Source: CAWAVN01 sp963844315 (GTDB lineage: Bacteria; Planctomycetota; Planctomycetia; Planctomycetales; Planctomycetaceae). From it: 64,000 nt of DNA. The stretch's first letter is position 1. Each line of letters starts with the position of its first letter. The translations under genes were made by a program, and so were the position numbers. The stretch spans positions 434,001 through 498,000 of the forward strand of contig CAWJOC010000022.1 of NCBI GenBank assembly GCA_963844315.1. The letters are read 5' to 3'. This document shows positions 8,898 through 19,192 of this stretch, piece by piece. The notes under the pieces are model-generated. The model ran no database searches. It saw nothing but the letters and a program-made list of their open reading frames with translations, and had not been told where the DNA came from.

Positions 8898-11800
8898 CTA
8901 ATTATTCAAGGGCTGCGAGCTGCGAAGGTACGCGAACAAATTGCGGACTTGCTCCGGGGTTAATGGCTTCAACAGTCCTTCGGGCATTAGAGATTTTTTC
9001 TGCGGGATCATTTCTTCAATCTGATCGCGAGGGATGGAGATGTTCTGCCCATCCACGCCCCGGAGCACTACCACGCGGTTGTCCTGGTCGAACAAAAACC
9101 CGCTCGCCGTCCGGCCCTCATCGGTCAGGACCAGATACGATTCAAAACCTTCGCGAATCTCGGCGCTGGGATTGACGATGTTCATCAAAATGTTCGCCGA
9201 ATCATCGCGCTTGAACGTCGTGAGGTTCGGACCGATTCGGCCGCCTTCCTCAAACAGGATGTGGCACTTCGCGCAGCTTTCGGTGTAAATCACCTTACCC
9301 TTGTACGGGTCGCCGCCGCCTTCCGCGAGAGCCGCCGTATGGAGTTCGATCTGCTCTTGCATCTCGGCGGTGGAATGCCGGCCAGGTTTTGCCAATGCTT
9401 CTGGATCAATTCCGCAATCCGCTCGTCCCGATGGAATGTCAACTGCCTCACGAGATCCACCGGCAGCGAATCCGCGGCGATGCGGCCCGTTTCGACGTTT
9501 TCCAACAACTCTTTGGCCCAAGGCTTTCGGCTGGCGAGCAGGGTTTGGGCCACCGTTTTCACGTCGGTTGAGAACGTGGGATAGGCTTTGAGCACCATCT
9601 GGCCGATATTCTCGTTGGAGTATCGCCCCAAGGCGGTAAGCACGGCTTTTTGGAGCGCGACATCCTTCGTGGAATCGATCACCTCCAAGAGCTTCGGCAC
9701 GGATTGGGGTTCGTTCACCTCGCCAAACACCTGAATCAATTCCGCCCGCTCATTCGCGGGGGTTTTTGGATCGGTCATGCTCGTCAAGGCTTTCCGAATC
9801 GCTTCGGCATCGCCTCTGCGGATTCCCAACGTGATCGAGCCGCCGCCCGCTTTGGAAAGAGCGTCCGCCAACTCCTGGGGCAAGCCCGCGAGCGACCGGC
9901 CCTTGAAGGCTTCCTCGAAACCTTTCATCAGTTGCGACGGTGCTGGCCTTGTCCGGGGAGAGGTCGAACAACTTGGCGCAAGTCAGCAAATCGTTCCGCG
10001 TTCCGGATTGGGCAAAGCGCCTCATCAATCGGCTGAGCAAATGCTGCTGAACCAGCGGACGCTGCCAAAGCGATTTGTCCGCCAGCAGGGACAGAATGTC
10101 CGCTTGGTCCGTCGCGGCTTTGGATTCGACCGCCCACCAAAGCAGCAAGGGCAGATGCACGTCCCCGGCGTCTTCATCATGCGTCAAGAGATTCACAACG
10201 ATGGGCAAGGCTGCTTCGGCGGGAAGGCGTTTCGCGGAACTGGCCAACTGGCTGCGAACTTGGACGTAGGATTCTTCCGTGGCCCGATCCGCGAGAGCGT
10301 TCGCAATTTTGGCGGACACTTGAAAATCATCGCAGAGGAGGCGCACGGTCCAAATCCGCACGGAGGGATTTTCGTGGCTCAACGTCTCGAGCGCGACCTC
10401 CTCATCAAACCCGCCGGAGAGAGACAGTGCCCAAAGCGATTCCAAGGCCAGTTGCCCGGTCTGCTCCGCGATGTTCTTTTTCAATTGCCCAATGACGGAG
10501 GAATCCTTGCGGTCGCCCAGCAAACGCTGAATCGTTTGCCGATGCCAGCGGTTGGGATGTTCGAGCAGTCCGAGCAGATCTTTGGAGGCCATCTTCCCGT
10601 AATCAAACTTGTTTGGAGCGGGGATGTTTTTATTTTGCAGCCGGTAAATGCGACCGTTGGTTTTGTCGATCTGTCCGGAAAAATGCTGCCGGTGGCTGAT
10701 TTGCGGCTCGTACATGTCCGCCACGTAAATGGCCCCATCCGGGCCGAGTTTGATGTCCACCGGGCGGAACTGTCGGTCGCTCGTCGTCACCGGATGGCCG
10801 AGATCCTGGGTTTTGTAGGTCGAGCCATCGGTGGAGACTTCGCTCATGACGACCCGTCCTTGCAGCGGTTCCACGCCGAAGAGCCTGCCGTAATAATCCT
10901 CCGGCAGCGTGCCGCCTTCATAGAGCACGAAGTTGTGCGTGAACCGTTCGACTGGCGGGTGCTTCATGGCTTCGAAGTAGCCAAAGCTATACGGGTTCGA
11001 AAGCGGCCCGTGTTTGCTGAATCCCTTTTGAAAATACCCGCCCTGAACGTAATGAAAGCCGCGGGTGTTGCCGCCGTTGTGGCCGGAATAAATCCGGCCT
11101 TGTGAATCAAGTTCCACGCCAAACGCATTCCCGCCGCCCTCGGCGAAGATCTCGTAGATCTTGTTTTCCGGATGATACCGCCAGATGAGTTGGCCCATTG
11201 AATACTTGGGAGTCTTATCGAGACCGGGACGAATGACATTCCCGCTGACCGTGCTGCCTTGGGCGGCGTAAAGCCAACCGTCCGGTCCCCACCTCAAACT
11301 ATTGACGACCGAATGCGTGTCCTGCATCCCAAACCCGGAGAGATGCACGATAGGGTCGGAATCGGGTACATCATCGCCGTTCTCGTCGGGATAAAAGAGC
11401 AAATACGGCGGGTTCAAGACCCACACGCCGCCGCGACCTTGGACGAATGAGGAAGCGATGTTCAATCCCTCGACAAACACCTTATGAGTGTCGAACGTGC
11501 CATCGCCGTCGGTGTCTTCGTGAATGCTGATGCGGTCGGAACCCTTGGGACCAACGGGCGGCGGTTCGGGCACTTTGTCATAAACCGCCCGCCAGAAGTT
11601 GTCCTTCGAGACCATCTTGAGTCCGGCGGGGTAGGGATACTGGCGATACTCCATCACCCACATCCGCCCGCGCTCGTCAAAGTTCAAAAAGATGGGCTGC
11701 GCGATGTGCGGCTCGGCGAGCACTTGCTGCCATACGAGATCGTCCGGAATCGTAAAGGTTTCCGCCGCTTCCTTGGGCGAAAGCGCGCCGGGGTTGCTTT

Positions 11801-12398
11801 CGTTTTCGCCGACCAACGTGGCGCGCGGCACTAGCTCTTCAAATGGCGCGACCTTGGTGACTTGCGTCTCGACCGCATTGGCCCATTTCTTGTCGTCGCC
11901 GGTACGGAATTGCCATGAGCCTTTGAGGATCATCGCATCATCGGCGGCCATCAGTACTGGAGCTTTGCCTTTGAAGCCTCCGCGACCATCCGCATCGTAC
12001 ACGCGAATGGCGATGACATTTTTCTCGCCGGGCTTCACGGTGCCGACGAAGATTGGGTAATACTGCGGTTTATCGGACAGGCCGCTTTTGTAGTTTGGCG
12101 GAAAACTTCCCGTGCCGCCGATTCGTTTTCCGTTGAAGTAGGCTTCGTGGGCGTTGTCCACTTTCTCGACGGACAGTTGAAGCTCCAACCCCTTCCACGC
12201 CTCCGGCACGACGACTTCGCAGCGATACCACGCATAGCCGTCATAGTTGCCAAATTCCTTGGGGGCAATCTCCTCCCAAACGCCAGGGACGGTGAGGGCG
12301 GACCATTCGGACTTTGGATCTTCCGCCGCGTTGGTCCAAGCCCAGCCGAGACAAAGGGCGGAAAGCGATGAAGCAACAATCAATCCGAAACGATTCAT
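8898..12398 (-). CDS. Secreted PVC-type dehydrogenase-like protein with haem-binding C-terminus (two frameshifts)
   Basis: Large exported protein, about 1166 residues. A signal peptide begins at ATG 12398 (MNRFGLIVASSLSALCLG). Next is a GH2-like sugar-binding beta-sandwich (about 35-170), then a membrane-bound dehydrogenase-like propeller with SDRISIHEDTDGDGTFD and RWGPDGWLYAAQGS. HEAT-like helical repeats follow. The C-terminal cytochrome-like domain has SCAKCH and distal Met candidates, the planctomycete haem-binding arrangement. Frame is broken twice. An extra A (coding strand) near 9932-9933 breaks ASTVA/LMKGFEEAF, and a missing C near 9372-9373 breaks LAGIP/TAEMQEQIE. Likely role: periplasmic sugar or alcohol oxidation. 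The substrate is unknown. Confidence 0.88.
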
Positions 12399-12489
12399 GA
12401 AAGCAAACCAATCAAAAGAATGCATTTAGTATTTGTGCGGCGAACGGAACAATCATGGGACTGACGCCCCACGCTCGCCATTGACATTG

Positions 12490-14115
12490 TCATTGGGATT
12501 TCTCATTTGCTGCCCACGATATGGCGTTTTTGAGCAGCTTTTGAAATTCCGGATTCTTGAAGTCGTCAACGTGACCCAATGATGTATAAAACACGCGGTT
12601 GCCCGTTTCGGGACGGTTGGTCCATGCGACGGGTTCGCTGTCTTTGCCGGGGATGGAGCCGATCAAAATTGGCGTCGCGGTTTCGGCCAAGGGCTTGGTC
12701 ACATACAGCGAACCGTTGCCCAGCAACTTCGTCAGGTCCACTCCCTGCAGAATGGGATGCGCCGCGATGCCCGCTTCAATTTGGACTTTCGGCCCGTCGC
12801 CGTGGTGGTTGGAATAGTTCCCGCCCAGGATGGCGTTGTCGAACTCCGGCCAAAGTGCGCGGCCTTCTTGAGGCTTCGCATTTCGCAGGGCAAACGCATG
12901 GCTGGCCGTGCGGATGGCGATGACGGGTTTGCCCGCTTCAACAAATCTGCGGATGGCCGCCAGTTGCTCCGTCGGTAACGCCCGCCGGCGAACGCTGATC
13001 AAAAGCACGTCCGCGTCTTCAAGTAATTCGAGTCCCGCGAGTTTGTTGTCATCCTTGGGGTCGGCGAAAACGTAATCCACCGAGTACTCATGCCCCAGAT
13101 GATTGAGAGCGAACACCGGCAATGTTTCGTGGGTTTGGTATTCGGGTTCGGAGATGATCATCACCAACCGCTTGCGTGTGTCGCCTTTGAACCGGTAAGG
13201 CTCGCCGCCGAGGATTTGGTTGCTCGTTACGGTGGGGCAGACGAATTTCTCGATGTGCTCCAAAATAAGATCCGTACCGGTGAAATGGCTGACGAACGGG
13301 GATTTTTGCGGGTTGTACATGGTATCGGTCATGTCCCGCATCAGGACGACGTGCTTCCCGTTCTTCGCCATCTGCCTAAGACCAAACGGACGTCCCAAGA
13401 CGCACATATTGGTATGGACGCCCATAAGAATCACGTTGTCGATCCCGTGATGTTCGAGAATGCTCCAGACCTCTTCGCCGTTGTCCGAGATGTAGTCTTC
13501 GTTCTGAATGGTCAAGGTGTCGATTTGCGAAATCCAAGGATGCTTGGGATCACGTCCACGGGCTTTCAGTTCTTCATGGAAAACTTTGAGCCTGTTGCGG
13601 TCATCATCGTCGGCGTCGGTCTGGTCGAGCGGATACTTGCCTTTCTCTTCTTCCGGGATCTGATAGCACCACTTGGCGATGTCTTGCGGCAGGCTCTTGG
13701 AACGCGGCACTTCGGCGACGTGTTTTCTGGCCGGATGGTTTTCGTAGGTCGCCATGCAGTTGCTGGGAGCATGGATGATGATCGCGCCGCGTTTGCGGGC
13801 TTCCTTAATGACTTCGTTCATCCGCGTCGCCAGTTCCGCCGTGCGGTTGGCGGCGTTTTCGCTGTGGTGGGTGTCCCACATGTCGCAAACGATTACCGCC
13901 GATTTGGAGGCGTCCCAAGTCTCAGGAGTATAGGTCAGGTGATATGGTCCCTTCTCCTTGACGTTGGTCAGACGGGACCTCAGCACCAACGAGAATTTCC
14001 CAGCATCCGCTTTTGCCTTGACCGCAGGTTCCGCCGAGTTTGCCGCCTTTGTCCCTGCAAACGATAAGCTCAGGATGAAGAGGCAACCGATCAGGGGATA
14101 GAACGACTTGGGCAT
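12490..14115 (-). CDS. Secreted isochorismatase-like hydrolase fused to ThuA-like domain
   Basis: A 541-residue exported protein. The signal peptide MPKSFYPLIGCLFILSLSF ends near residue 20-28. The first domain (about 70-290) is isochorismatase/cysteine-hydrolase fold: VIVCDMWDTHH carries the catalytic Asp position, and VILMGVHTNMCVLGRPFG has the nucleophilic Cys. The second domain (about 310-535) is ThuA-like, a glutamine-amidotransferase-type flavodoxin fold, with RRFVEAGKPVIAIRTASHAF and NHHGDGP. The gene lies 91 bp downstream of nothing else on its strand and is divergent from argB. Family assignment of both halves is by motif and order. The substrate is not known. Confidence 0.82.
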   Translation of the reverse strand: MPKSFYPLIGCLFILSLSFAGTKAANSAEPAVKAKADAGKFSLVLRSRLTNVKEKGPYHLTYTPETWDASKSAVIVCDMWDTHHSENAANRTAELATRMNEVIKEARKRGAIIIHAPSNCMATYENHPARKHVAEVPRSKSLPQDIAKWCYQIPEEEKGKYPLDQTDADDDDRNRLKVFHEELKARGRDPKHPWISQIDTLTIQNEDYISDNGEEVWSILEHHGIDNVILMGVHTNMCVLGRPFGLRQMAKNGKHVVLMRDMTDTMYNPQKSPFVSHFTGTDLILEHIEKFVCPTVTSNQILGGEPYRFKGDTRKRLVMIISEPEYQTHETLPVFALNHLGHEYSVDYVFADPKDDNKLAGLELLEDADVLLISVRRRALPTEQLAAIRRFVEAGKPVIAIRTASHAFALRNAKPQEGRALWPEFDNAILGGNYSNHHGDGPKVQIEAGIAAHPILQGVDLTKLLGNGSLYVTKPLAETATPILIGSIPGKDSEPVAWTNRPETGNRVFYTSLGHVDDFKNPEFQKLLKNAISWAANEKSQ

Positions 14116-14253
14116 GATTTGCTCCAGTTCTCATAAGTGCCGATTTTGAAAATCCTATCGACATTGGTTGATAATTCAATTCAGCATAGTGCCACGAGAG
14201 AGTTGCCCCTGTCAAACCATTGGAAGAATGTGTTGTGTTCGCGAACGGCATTG

Positions 14254-14281
14254 TTGACAATTGACCTGATGGGTTTACAAT
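14254..14281 (+). promoter_or_regulatory. Sigma-70-type promoter of the arg operon
   Basis: TTGACA at 14254-14259 and TACAAT at 14276-14281 are separated by 16 nt, about 38 nt upstream of the argB start. This is a 6/6 and 5/6 match to consensus. A GAGGAG ribosome-binding site follows at about 14308-14313. No convincing ArgR box was seen. Confidence 0.7.
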
Positions 14282-14318
14282 CGCGGGTTTCTTTCGCGTT
14301 TTGGTTTGAGGAGTTTTG

Positions 14319-15194
14319 GTGGACGAGGCGATTCGCAAAGCCACGGTTTTAATTGAAGCTTTGGCCTGGATCCGGCGGTTTCGAGGACGGTACGTCGTCA
14401 TCAAATTCGGCGGCAGCGCCCTGGAAGAAACGGAGGCCGTCAAGAGTTTTCTGACGGACGTGGTCTTCATGGAAACCGTGGGCATGAAACCCATTTTGAT
14501 CCACGGCGGCGGGAAAGCGATCAACCATGCGATGGCCGAAGCGGGCATCGAACCGCGGTTCGTCAAAGGCCGCAGGTACACCGATGACAAGACGCTGGAC
14601 ATCGTCGCCCGCGTGCTCGCCGAGGACATCTGCCGCGGGTTGGTCAGCCAGATTCGCGAACAAGGCGGCCATGCGGTGGAACTGAGCTATGCCACGCAGA
14701 ACTGTTTGATCGGCGAGAAGCTCACTCTCCCTGATAATGACGGTAACCCCATCGACCTGGGAGCGGTGGGGCAAGTTGTGGATTTGGACCGGCACCTGTT
14801 GGAAGACACCTGCCGGTCCGGTTGCATTCCGGTGATTCCCTCCGTCGTGCTGGACCGTGAGGGGAATAAACTCAACGTCAACGCCGACACCGCCGCTGCC
14901 GCCGTCGCCAGGCTTCTCCGCGCGGAAAAGTTGGTGTTCCTGAGCGATGTGCCCGGCATTTTTTTGGACAAGAACAATCCAAAGACTTTGATTTCGCACT
15001 TGGATGACACTCGCTGCCGGGAACTGATTGAGCAGGGAACCATAGATGCCGGCATGGTTCCCAAAGTCGAAGCGGCTTTGGAAGCGCTCAAAGCCGGTGT
15101 CAATAAAGTGCACATCGTCGATGGCCGAATGCCGCATTCGGTGCTGTTGGAGATTTACTCCAATATAGGCGTCGGCACGGAGATTGTTCTCTGA
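14319..15194 (+). CDS. argB: Acetylglutamate kinase
   Basis: Phosphorylates N-acetyl-L-glutamate in arginine biosynthesis. The amino-acid-kinase fold shows VVIKFGGSALE near the N-terminus, ILIHGGGKAINHAM, then NVNADTAAAAVARLL and KLVFLSDVPGIF. Length of about 291 residues is normal. GTG 14319 is preferred because GAGGAG lies 5-6 nt upstream; TTG 14316 is also possible. First gene of the arg operon, transcribed from the promoter just upstream and followed by argD and argF. Confidence 0.96.
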   Translation: MDEAIRKATVLIEALAWIRRFRGRYVVIKFGGSALEETEAVKSFLTDVVFMETVGMKPILIHGGGKAINHAMAEAGIEPRFVKGRRYTDDKTLDIVARVLAEDICRGLVSQIREQGGHAVELSYATQNCLIGEKLTLPDNDGNPIDLGAVGQVVDLDRHLLEDTCRSGCIPVIPSVVLDREGNKLNVNADTAAAAVARLLRAEKLVFLSDVPGIFLDKNNPKTLISHLDDTRCRELIEQGTIDAGMVPKVEAALEALKAGVNKVHIVDGRMPHSVLLEIYSNIGVGTEIVL

Positions 15195-15346
15195 ATCCTA
15201 GGATGGAAAAGTGAACCAATTGTCGGATTGGAGTCTCAGAGGAATTCATTGTGAGGATAGGGCTTAATAAGACCTGCGTTTGACTTTTCCTCACTTTGCC
15301 CCTTTGTGCCTCTGCCCCTTTGTCCCTGTCATGAGAAAGCCAAAGC

Positions 15347-16550
15347 GTGAATACCACCACCGCCTCCAGTCAGGAAACGATCGAGCTATTCGATAAATAC
15401 GTGATCCCCAACTACCGGCGGTATCCCATTGCCCTCGTGCGCGGGGAAGGCTCTTATGTTTGGGATGCGGAGGGCCGGCGGTATCTGGATTTGTTTCCCG
15501 GATGGGGCTGTAACATTCTGGGTTATTGCCCGCCGCCTGTCGTGACCGCGATTCAAGAGCAGGTCGCGCAATTGATTCATGTTCCCAACACCTGGTACAT
15601 GGAAGCCCAGGGCCGGTTTGCGGAACTCCTATCCACCCACAGTTTCGGCAAGGCATTTTTCTGTAACAGCGGGGCGGAAGCGGTCGAGGCCGCCATCAAA
15701 CTCGCCCGTCTGCACACGCCGGAAGGTAAGCATCGGATCATCACCTTCGAAAATGGCTTTCACGGGCGGACCTATGGCGCGGTGACCGCGACCGCCCAGC
15801 CAAAATATCACGAAGGCATTGGCCCGATGCTCGCCGGGTTTCGGTACGCCCCGCATAATGATCTCGGACGCGGTCAAAGCCTTGGTCGATGAGGAAACCG
15901 CCGCGATTCTGATTGAACCGGTTCAAGGCGAAGGCGGCGTCAATCTGCCGAAACCTGGTTTTTTGGAAGGTCTAAGAAAGATCGCGGATGAGAACGGATG
16001 CCTGTTGATCTTCGATGAAGTCCAAACCGGCATGGGCCGCACCGGGCAGTGGTTTGCCTATCAGCATTTTGGAGTCCAGCCGGACATTATGACGATGGCC
16101 AAAGGACTGGCCGGCGGCGTGGCTTGTGGCGGCATCATGGCGACGGAGGAAGTTTCCCAAAGCTTGCGTCCCGGCATGCACGCCAGCACGTTTGGCGGAA
16201 ACCCGCTGGCGATGGCGGCGGGCATTGCCACCGCTGCCATGATCGAAAACCAGAACCTCCTCGAAAACTGCCGGCAAATGTCGGAGCGGTTCCGTAGCCA
16301 TCTCGAACCCTTGGCGAAGGAACTTCCCATCATCAGCGAATTGCGGATTCTAGGCATGATGATCGGCATTGAACTGACGCTCCCGGCCACTCCCGCCGTG
16401 GCGAAGTGCATGGAAAAGGGCCTCCTCATCAATGCCACTCACGACACGGTGGTGCGGCTGTTGCCTCCGATCAACATTTCCGCTGAGGAAGTGGACGCCG
16501 GTTGCGAAATCCTCGCGGACGTTCTTAGAGACATGGCGGACGAAGAATAA
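15347..16550 (+). CDS. argD: Acetylornithine aminotransferase (frameshifted)
   Basis: PLP-dependent class III transaminase that converts N-acetylglutamate semialdehyde to N-acetylornithine. Seen: YLDLFPGWGCNILGY, FFCNSGAEAVEAAIKLAR, FENGFHGRTYGA, then in the second frame ILIEPVQGEGGV, LIFDEVQTGMGRTG and MTMAKGLAGG with the PLP Lys. Combined length of about 400 residues is typical. One extra G at 15866-15867 separates the halves; removing it gives APHNDLDAVKALVDEE. The start is GTG 15347. It lies between argB and argF. In this context acetylornithine transamination is far more likely than GABA or ornithine transamination. Confidence 0.93.
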
Positions 16551-16568
16551 CCGTCACCGGGAGGGAAC

Positions 16569-17491
16569 ATGCGACATCTGCGTACGTTGTTAGATTTGAA
16601 AGCCGACGAGGTCCAGGACATTTTGAACCTTGCGGCGGACATCAAGCGCAAGTTTCAAAAGGGCGAACGGCCCGCGCTATTGCCGGGGCGGGTCTTGGCG
16701 ATGGTGTTCGAGAAACCTTCGCTTAGAACCCGCAACAGTTTCGAGGCGGCGATGCTGCAACTGGGCGGCGGCGGGATTTTCATCACGAGCAAAGAGGCGG
16801 GACTGAGCGGCCGGGAATCCCTTCCGGACATCGCCCGCGTCCTGAGCAGTTATTCGGATGCCATCGCCCTTCGCACTTTCTCGCAGCAATTGATTGAGGA
16901 CTTTGCGGCTCATGCAAGCTGTCCGGTCATCAACGCGCTCTCGGACGAGCGTCATCCCTGCCAGGCGCTGACGGATCTGTTCACGATTCAAGAAGTGTTC
17001 GGATCGCTCAAGGATCTCCATTTGTTCTATCTAGGCGATGGGAACAACGTGGCCCGGTCGCTCGCCATCGCAACTGGATACGCCGAGATGCGAATGACGG
17101 TCGCCAGCCCCAAGGGATTTGAGTTGTCGGCGGATTTTCTCAAATCCCTGAAAAAACAAGTTCCCGGTACCCGATTGACCGTAACAACCACTCTGGATGA
17201 CGTGGCCACGGCGGATGTCGTCTATACCGACGTTTGGGCCAGCATGGGGCAAGAGAGCGAAGCCGATAACCGGCGGGCTGTGTTTGCGCCCTATCAAGTG
17301 GATTCCGCGATGATGGCCAAAGCGCCGCGCATTGCCGGTTCATGCACGATTTGCCCGCCCACCGTGGCGAGGAAGTCACCGACGAAGTGCTCGACGGCCC
17401 GCAAAGCATCGCGTTTCTCCAGGCGGAAAACCGCATGCACCTCGCCAAGGGGCTTTTGGTGTGGCTCATCAAGCCGGGCTTTCAGATCTAA
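16569..17491 (+). CDS. argF: Ornithine carbamoyltransferase (frameshifted near the C-terminus)
   Basis: Makes citrulline from ornithine and carbamoyl phosphate. The carbamoyl-phosphate loop reads EKPSLRTRNSFEAA (usually S-T-R-T; here S-L-R-T), then DERHPCQALTDLFTI. The ornithine-side motif becomes visible only after inserting one C at about 17330-17331: CRFMHDLPAHRGEEVTDEV, ending WLIKPGFQI at 17491. About 307 residues, normal length. The usual HCLP motif reads HDLP here, so the ornithine-binding Cys is replaced by Asp. ATG 16569 has GGGAGG just upstream. Third gene of the arg operon, with a terminator 48 bp downstream. Acetylornithine or other transcarbamylase activity should be kept in mind. 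Confidence 0.9.
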
Positions 17492-17539
17492 AAGCTCTCT
17501 CTACACCGGCCAAGATTCTGCTATCATCGAAAAGTGATG

Positions 17540-17572
17540 AGCCGCTTCACAAACCCTCGAAGCGGCTTTTTT
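17540..17572 (+). terminator. Rho-independent terminator after argF
   Basis: A perfect 9-bp stem (AGCCGCTTC at 17540-17548 with GAAGCGGCT at 17559-17567), a 10-nt loop and a run of five T immediately after. It sits just downstream of argF and upstream of mgtE. Confidence 0.9.
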
Positions 17573-17664
17573 CACTAAACCCTCTTGATTTGTTCTGTTT
17601 CTCATAAACTGCTTGAGCTTTTGGGAAGACGAGGCTCCTGCTTGAGCGTCGGGGCTTCCCACCC

Positions 17665-19050
17665 ATGAATCTTTTGCCGAGAACGACCGAGGTCCGTATG
17701 CCGCCGGCCATGTACCAAGCCTTGATGTATCCAGAGCTGAAGATGCTGCTGGAAGAAAACGACGTGGCCGGCATGGCCGAGTTCTGCGAAGTCCTCCACC
17801 CGGCCGTCACGGCGGAGATCCTGGAAAAGCTCGACGCCGCGGACGCCTGGAAAGTCCTCAAGACCTGCAAGCTCGAACGCCAGGTGGAAATCCTGGAATA
17901 CATGAGCCTGTCGGGGCAGGTGGATCTGATCAACGTCATGGACCGCAAACGGCTGACGCGGCTCTTGGAAGAAATGTCGCCGGACGACCGGGTGGATCTT
18001 TTGGCCCACATGAAGCCGGAGAAGGTCGAAAACCTGCTGCCGTCCATTGCCCAGGTCGAGCGCAACGACATTCGCAAGCTTTTGAGTTATCCCGAATATC
18101 GCGCCGGTTCGATCATGACAACCGAATACGCCTCATTGCCGGGGGACATCACCGCCCGCGAAGCGCTGGACCGATTGCGGGTGCAGGCTCCCGATCGGGA
18201 AACGATTTACTACATTTACATCCTCGATGAAGGCCGGAGGTTGCACGGGTTCATCTCGCTGCGGGAATTGATCCTCGCCAAGCCCACCGCGAAATTGGCG
18301 GACATCATGCAGAAGGATGTGATTTCCGTCCGCGTCACCGACGATCAGGAAATCGTGGCTCAAGAATTGGCCCGGTACGACTTCCTCGCCATTCCGGTCG
18401 TGGATACTCAAAACCAACTCGTCGGCATTGTGACGCACGATGATATTCTGGACGTGATCCGCGAGGAAGCCACCGAAGATGCCCACCGCATGGGTGGGAT
18501 GCAGCCTTTGGATGACAGCTACCTCACCACGCCGATTCTCACGCTGACCTGGAAACGCGGGATGTGGCTGGTGGTGCTGTTGGGAGCCGCGATGGGAACC
18601 GCGACCGTCTTGAGAGGCTACGAATCCGTATCCCAAAAATATGAATGGTTGGTTTGGTTTATCCCCATGGTGATGGCGAGCGGCGGAAACGCGGGTTCTC
18701 AATCGGCCACGCTCATCATCCGCACCTTGGCCTTGGGAGAATTGCGTCCGCGTCAGGCGCTTCGCATCGCTGGGCGGGAATTGGTGTTGGCCTCGCAATT
18801 GGGATTTGGCGTGGCCATCTTCGCCTTTTGCTTTGCGCTGTTCTTTGTCGAGTTGCCAAAGGCCCTCGTCGTTTCCGCCACGGTGATCCTGGCCATTATT
18901 TTCGGAGCGGTGACCGGCGCGATGCTGCCTCTTGGATTCAATCGCTTGGGCATGGATCCCGCGATCATGTCCAATCCCATGATTGCCTCCATCGTAGATG
19001 TGATGGGGGTGGTGATCTATTACAACGTCGCGTTGCTTCTTCTGGGTTGA
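17665..19050 (+). CDS. mgtE: Magnesium transporter MgtE
   Basis: Homodimeric Mg2+ channel of the inner membrane. The N-terminal superhelical MgtE_N domain (about 25-145) is followed by a CBS pair (about 150-270, with GSIMTTEYASLP and DIMQKDVISVRV) and then a five-helix membrane domain (about 290-460) with the hallmark MASGGNAGSQSATLIIR. Length of 461 residues is normal. ATG 17698 has GAGGT upstream and may be the true start, which would shorten the protein by 11 residues. The Mg2+-sensing acidic N and CBS domains are present. No M-box leader was recognised. Confidence 0.95.
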   Translation: MNLLPRTTEVRMPPAMYQALMYPELKMLLEENDVAGMAEFCEVLHPAVTAEILEKLDAADAWKVLKTCKLERQVEILEYMSLSGQVDLINVMDRKRLTRLLEEMSPDDRVDLLAHMKPEKVENLLPSIAQVERNDIRKLLSYPEYRAGSIMTTEYASLPGDITAREALDRLRVQAPDRETIYYIYILDEGRRLHGFISLRELILAKPTAKLADIMQKDVISVRVTDDQEIVAQELARYDFLAIPVVDTQNQLVGIVTHDDILDVIREEATEDAHRMGGMQPLDDSYLTTPILTLTWKRGMWLVVLLGAAMGTATVLRGYESVSQKYEWLVWFIPMVMASGGNAGSQSATLIIRTLALGELRPRQALRIAGRELVLASQLGFGVAIFAFCFALFFVELPKALVVSATVILAIIFGAVTGAMLPLGFNRLGMDPAIMSNPMIASIVDVMGVVIYYNVALLLLG

Positions 19051-19066
19051 TGGGGACGCATTCGCC

Positions 19067-19142
19067 GTGTGCCACGGCTCTGTGAGCTGTGCGACGTAGA
19101 AAGCATATCCTTCCTCGCACGGCTCACAGAGCCGTGGCACAC
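19067..19142. repeat. Large REP-like inverted repeat between mgtE and uvrB
   Basis: Arms of 28 nt at 19067-19094 and 19115-19142 pair with one mismatch around a 20-nt loop; the outer part reads GTGTGCCACGGCTCTGTG. It lies between convergent genes and could act as a bidirectional transcription barrier, although no T-run follows. Confidence 0.85.
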
Positions 19143-19192
19143 TTTCCTGGACATCCCAAAAGGAAAAGATCGCTTCTGGGGCAGTTTCTCAA

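Noticed and set aside
14120..14253. ArgR operator before argB
   Set aside because: No paired 18-bp ARG box was seen; the AT-rich stretch is consistent with ordinary promoter DNA.
17492..17664. M-box magnesium riboswitch upstream of mgtE
   Set aside because: The gap contains the argF terminator and one weak GGGAAG/CTTCCC pairing, but none of the multi-helix M-box elements are recognisable.
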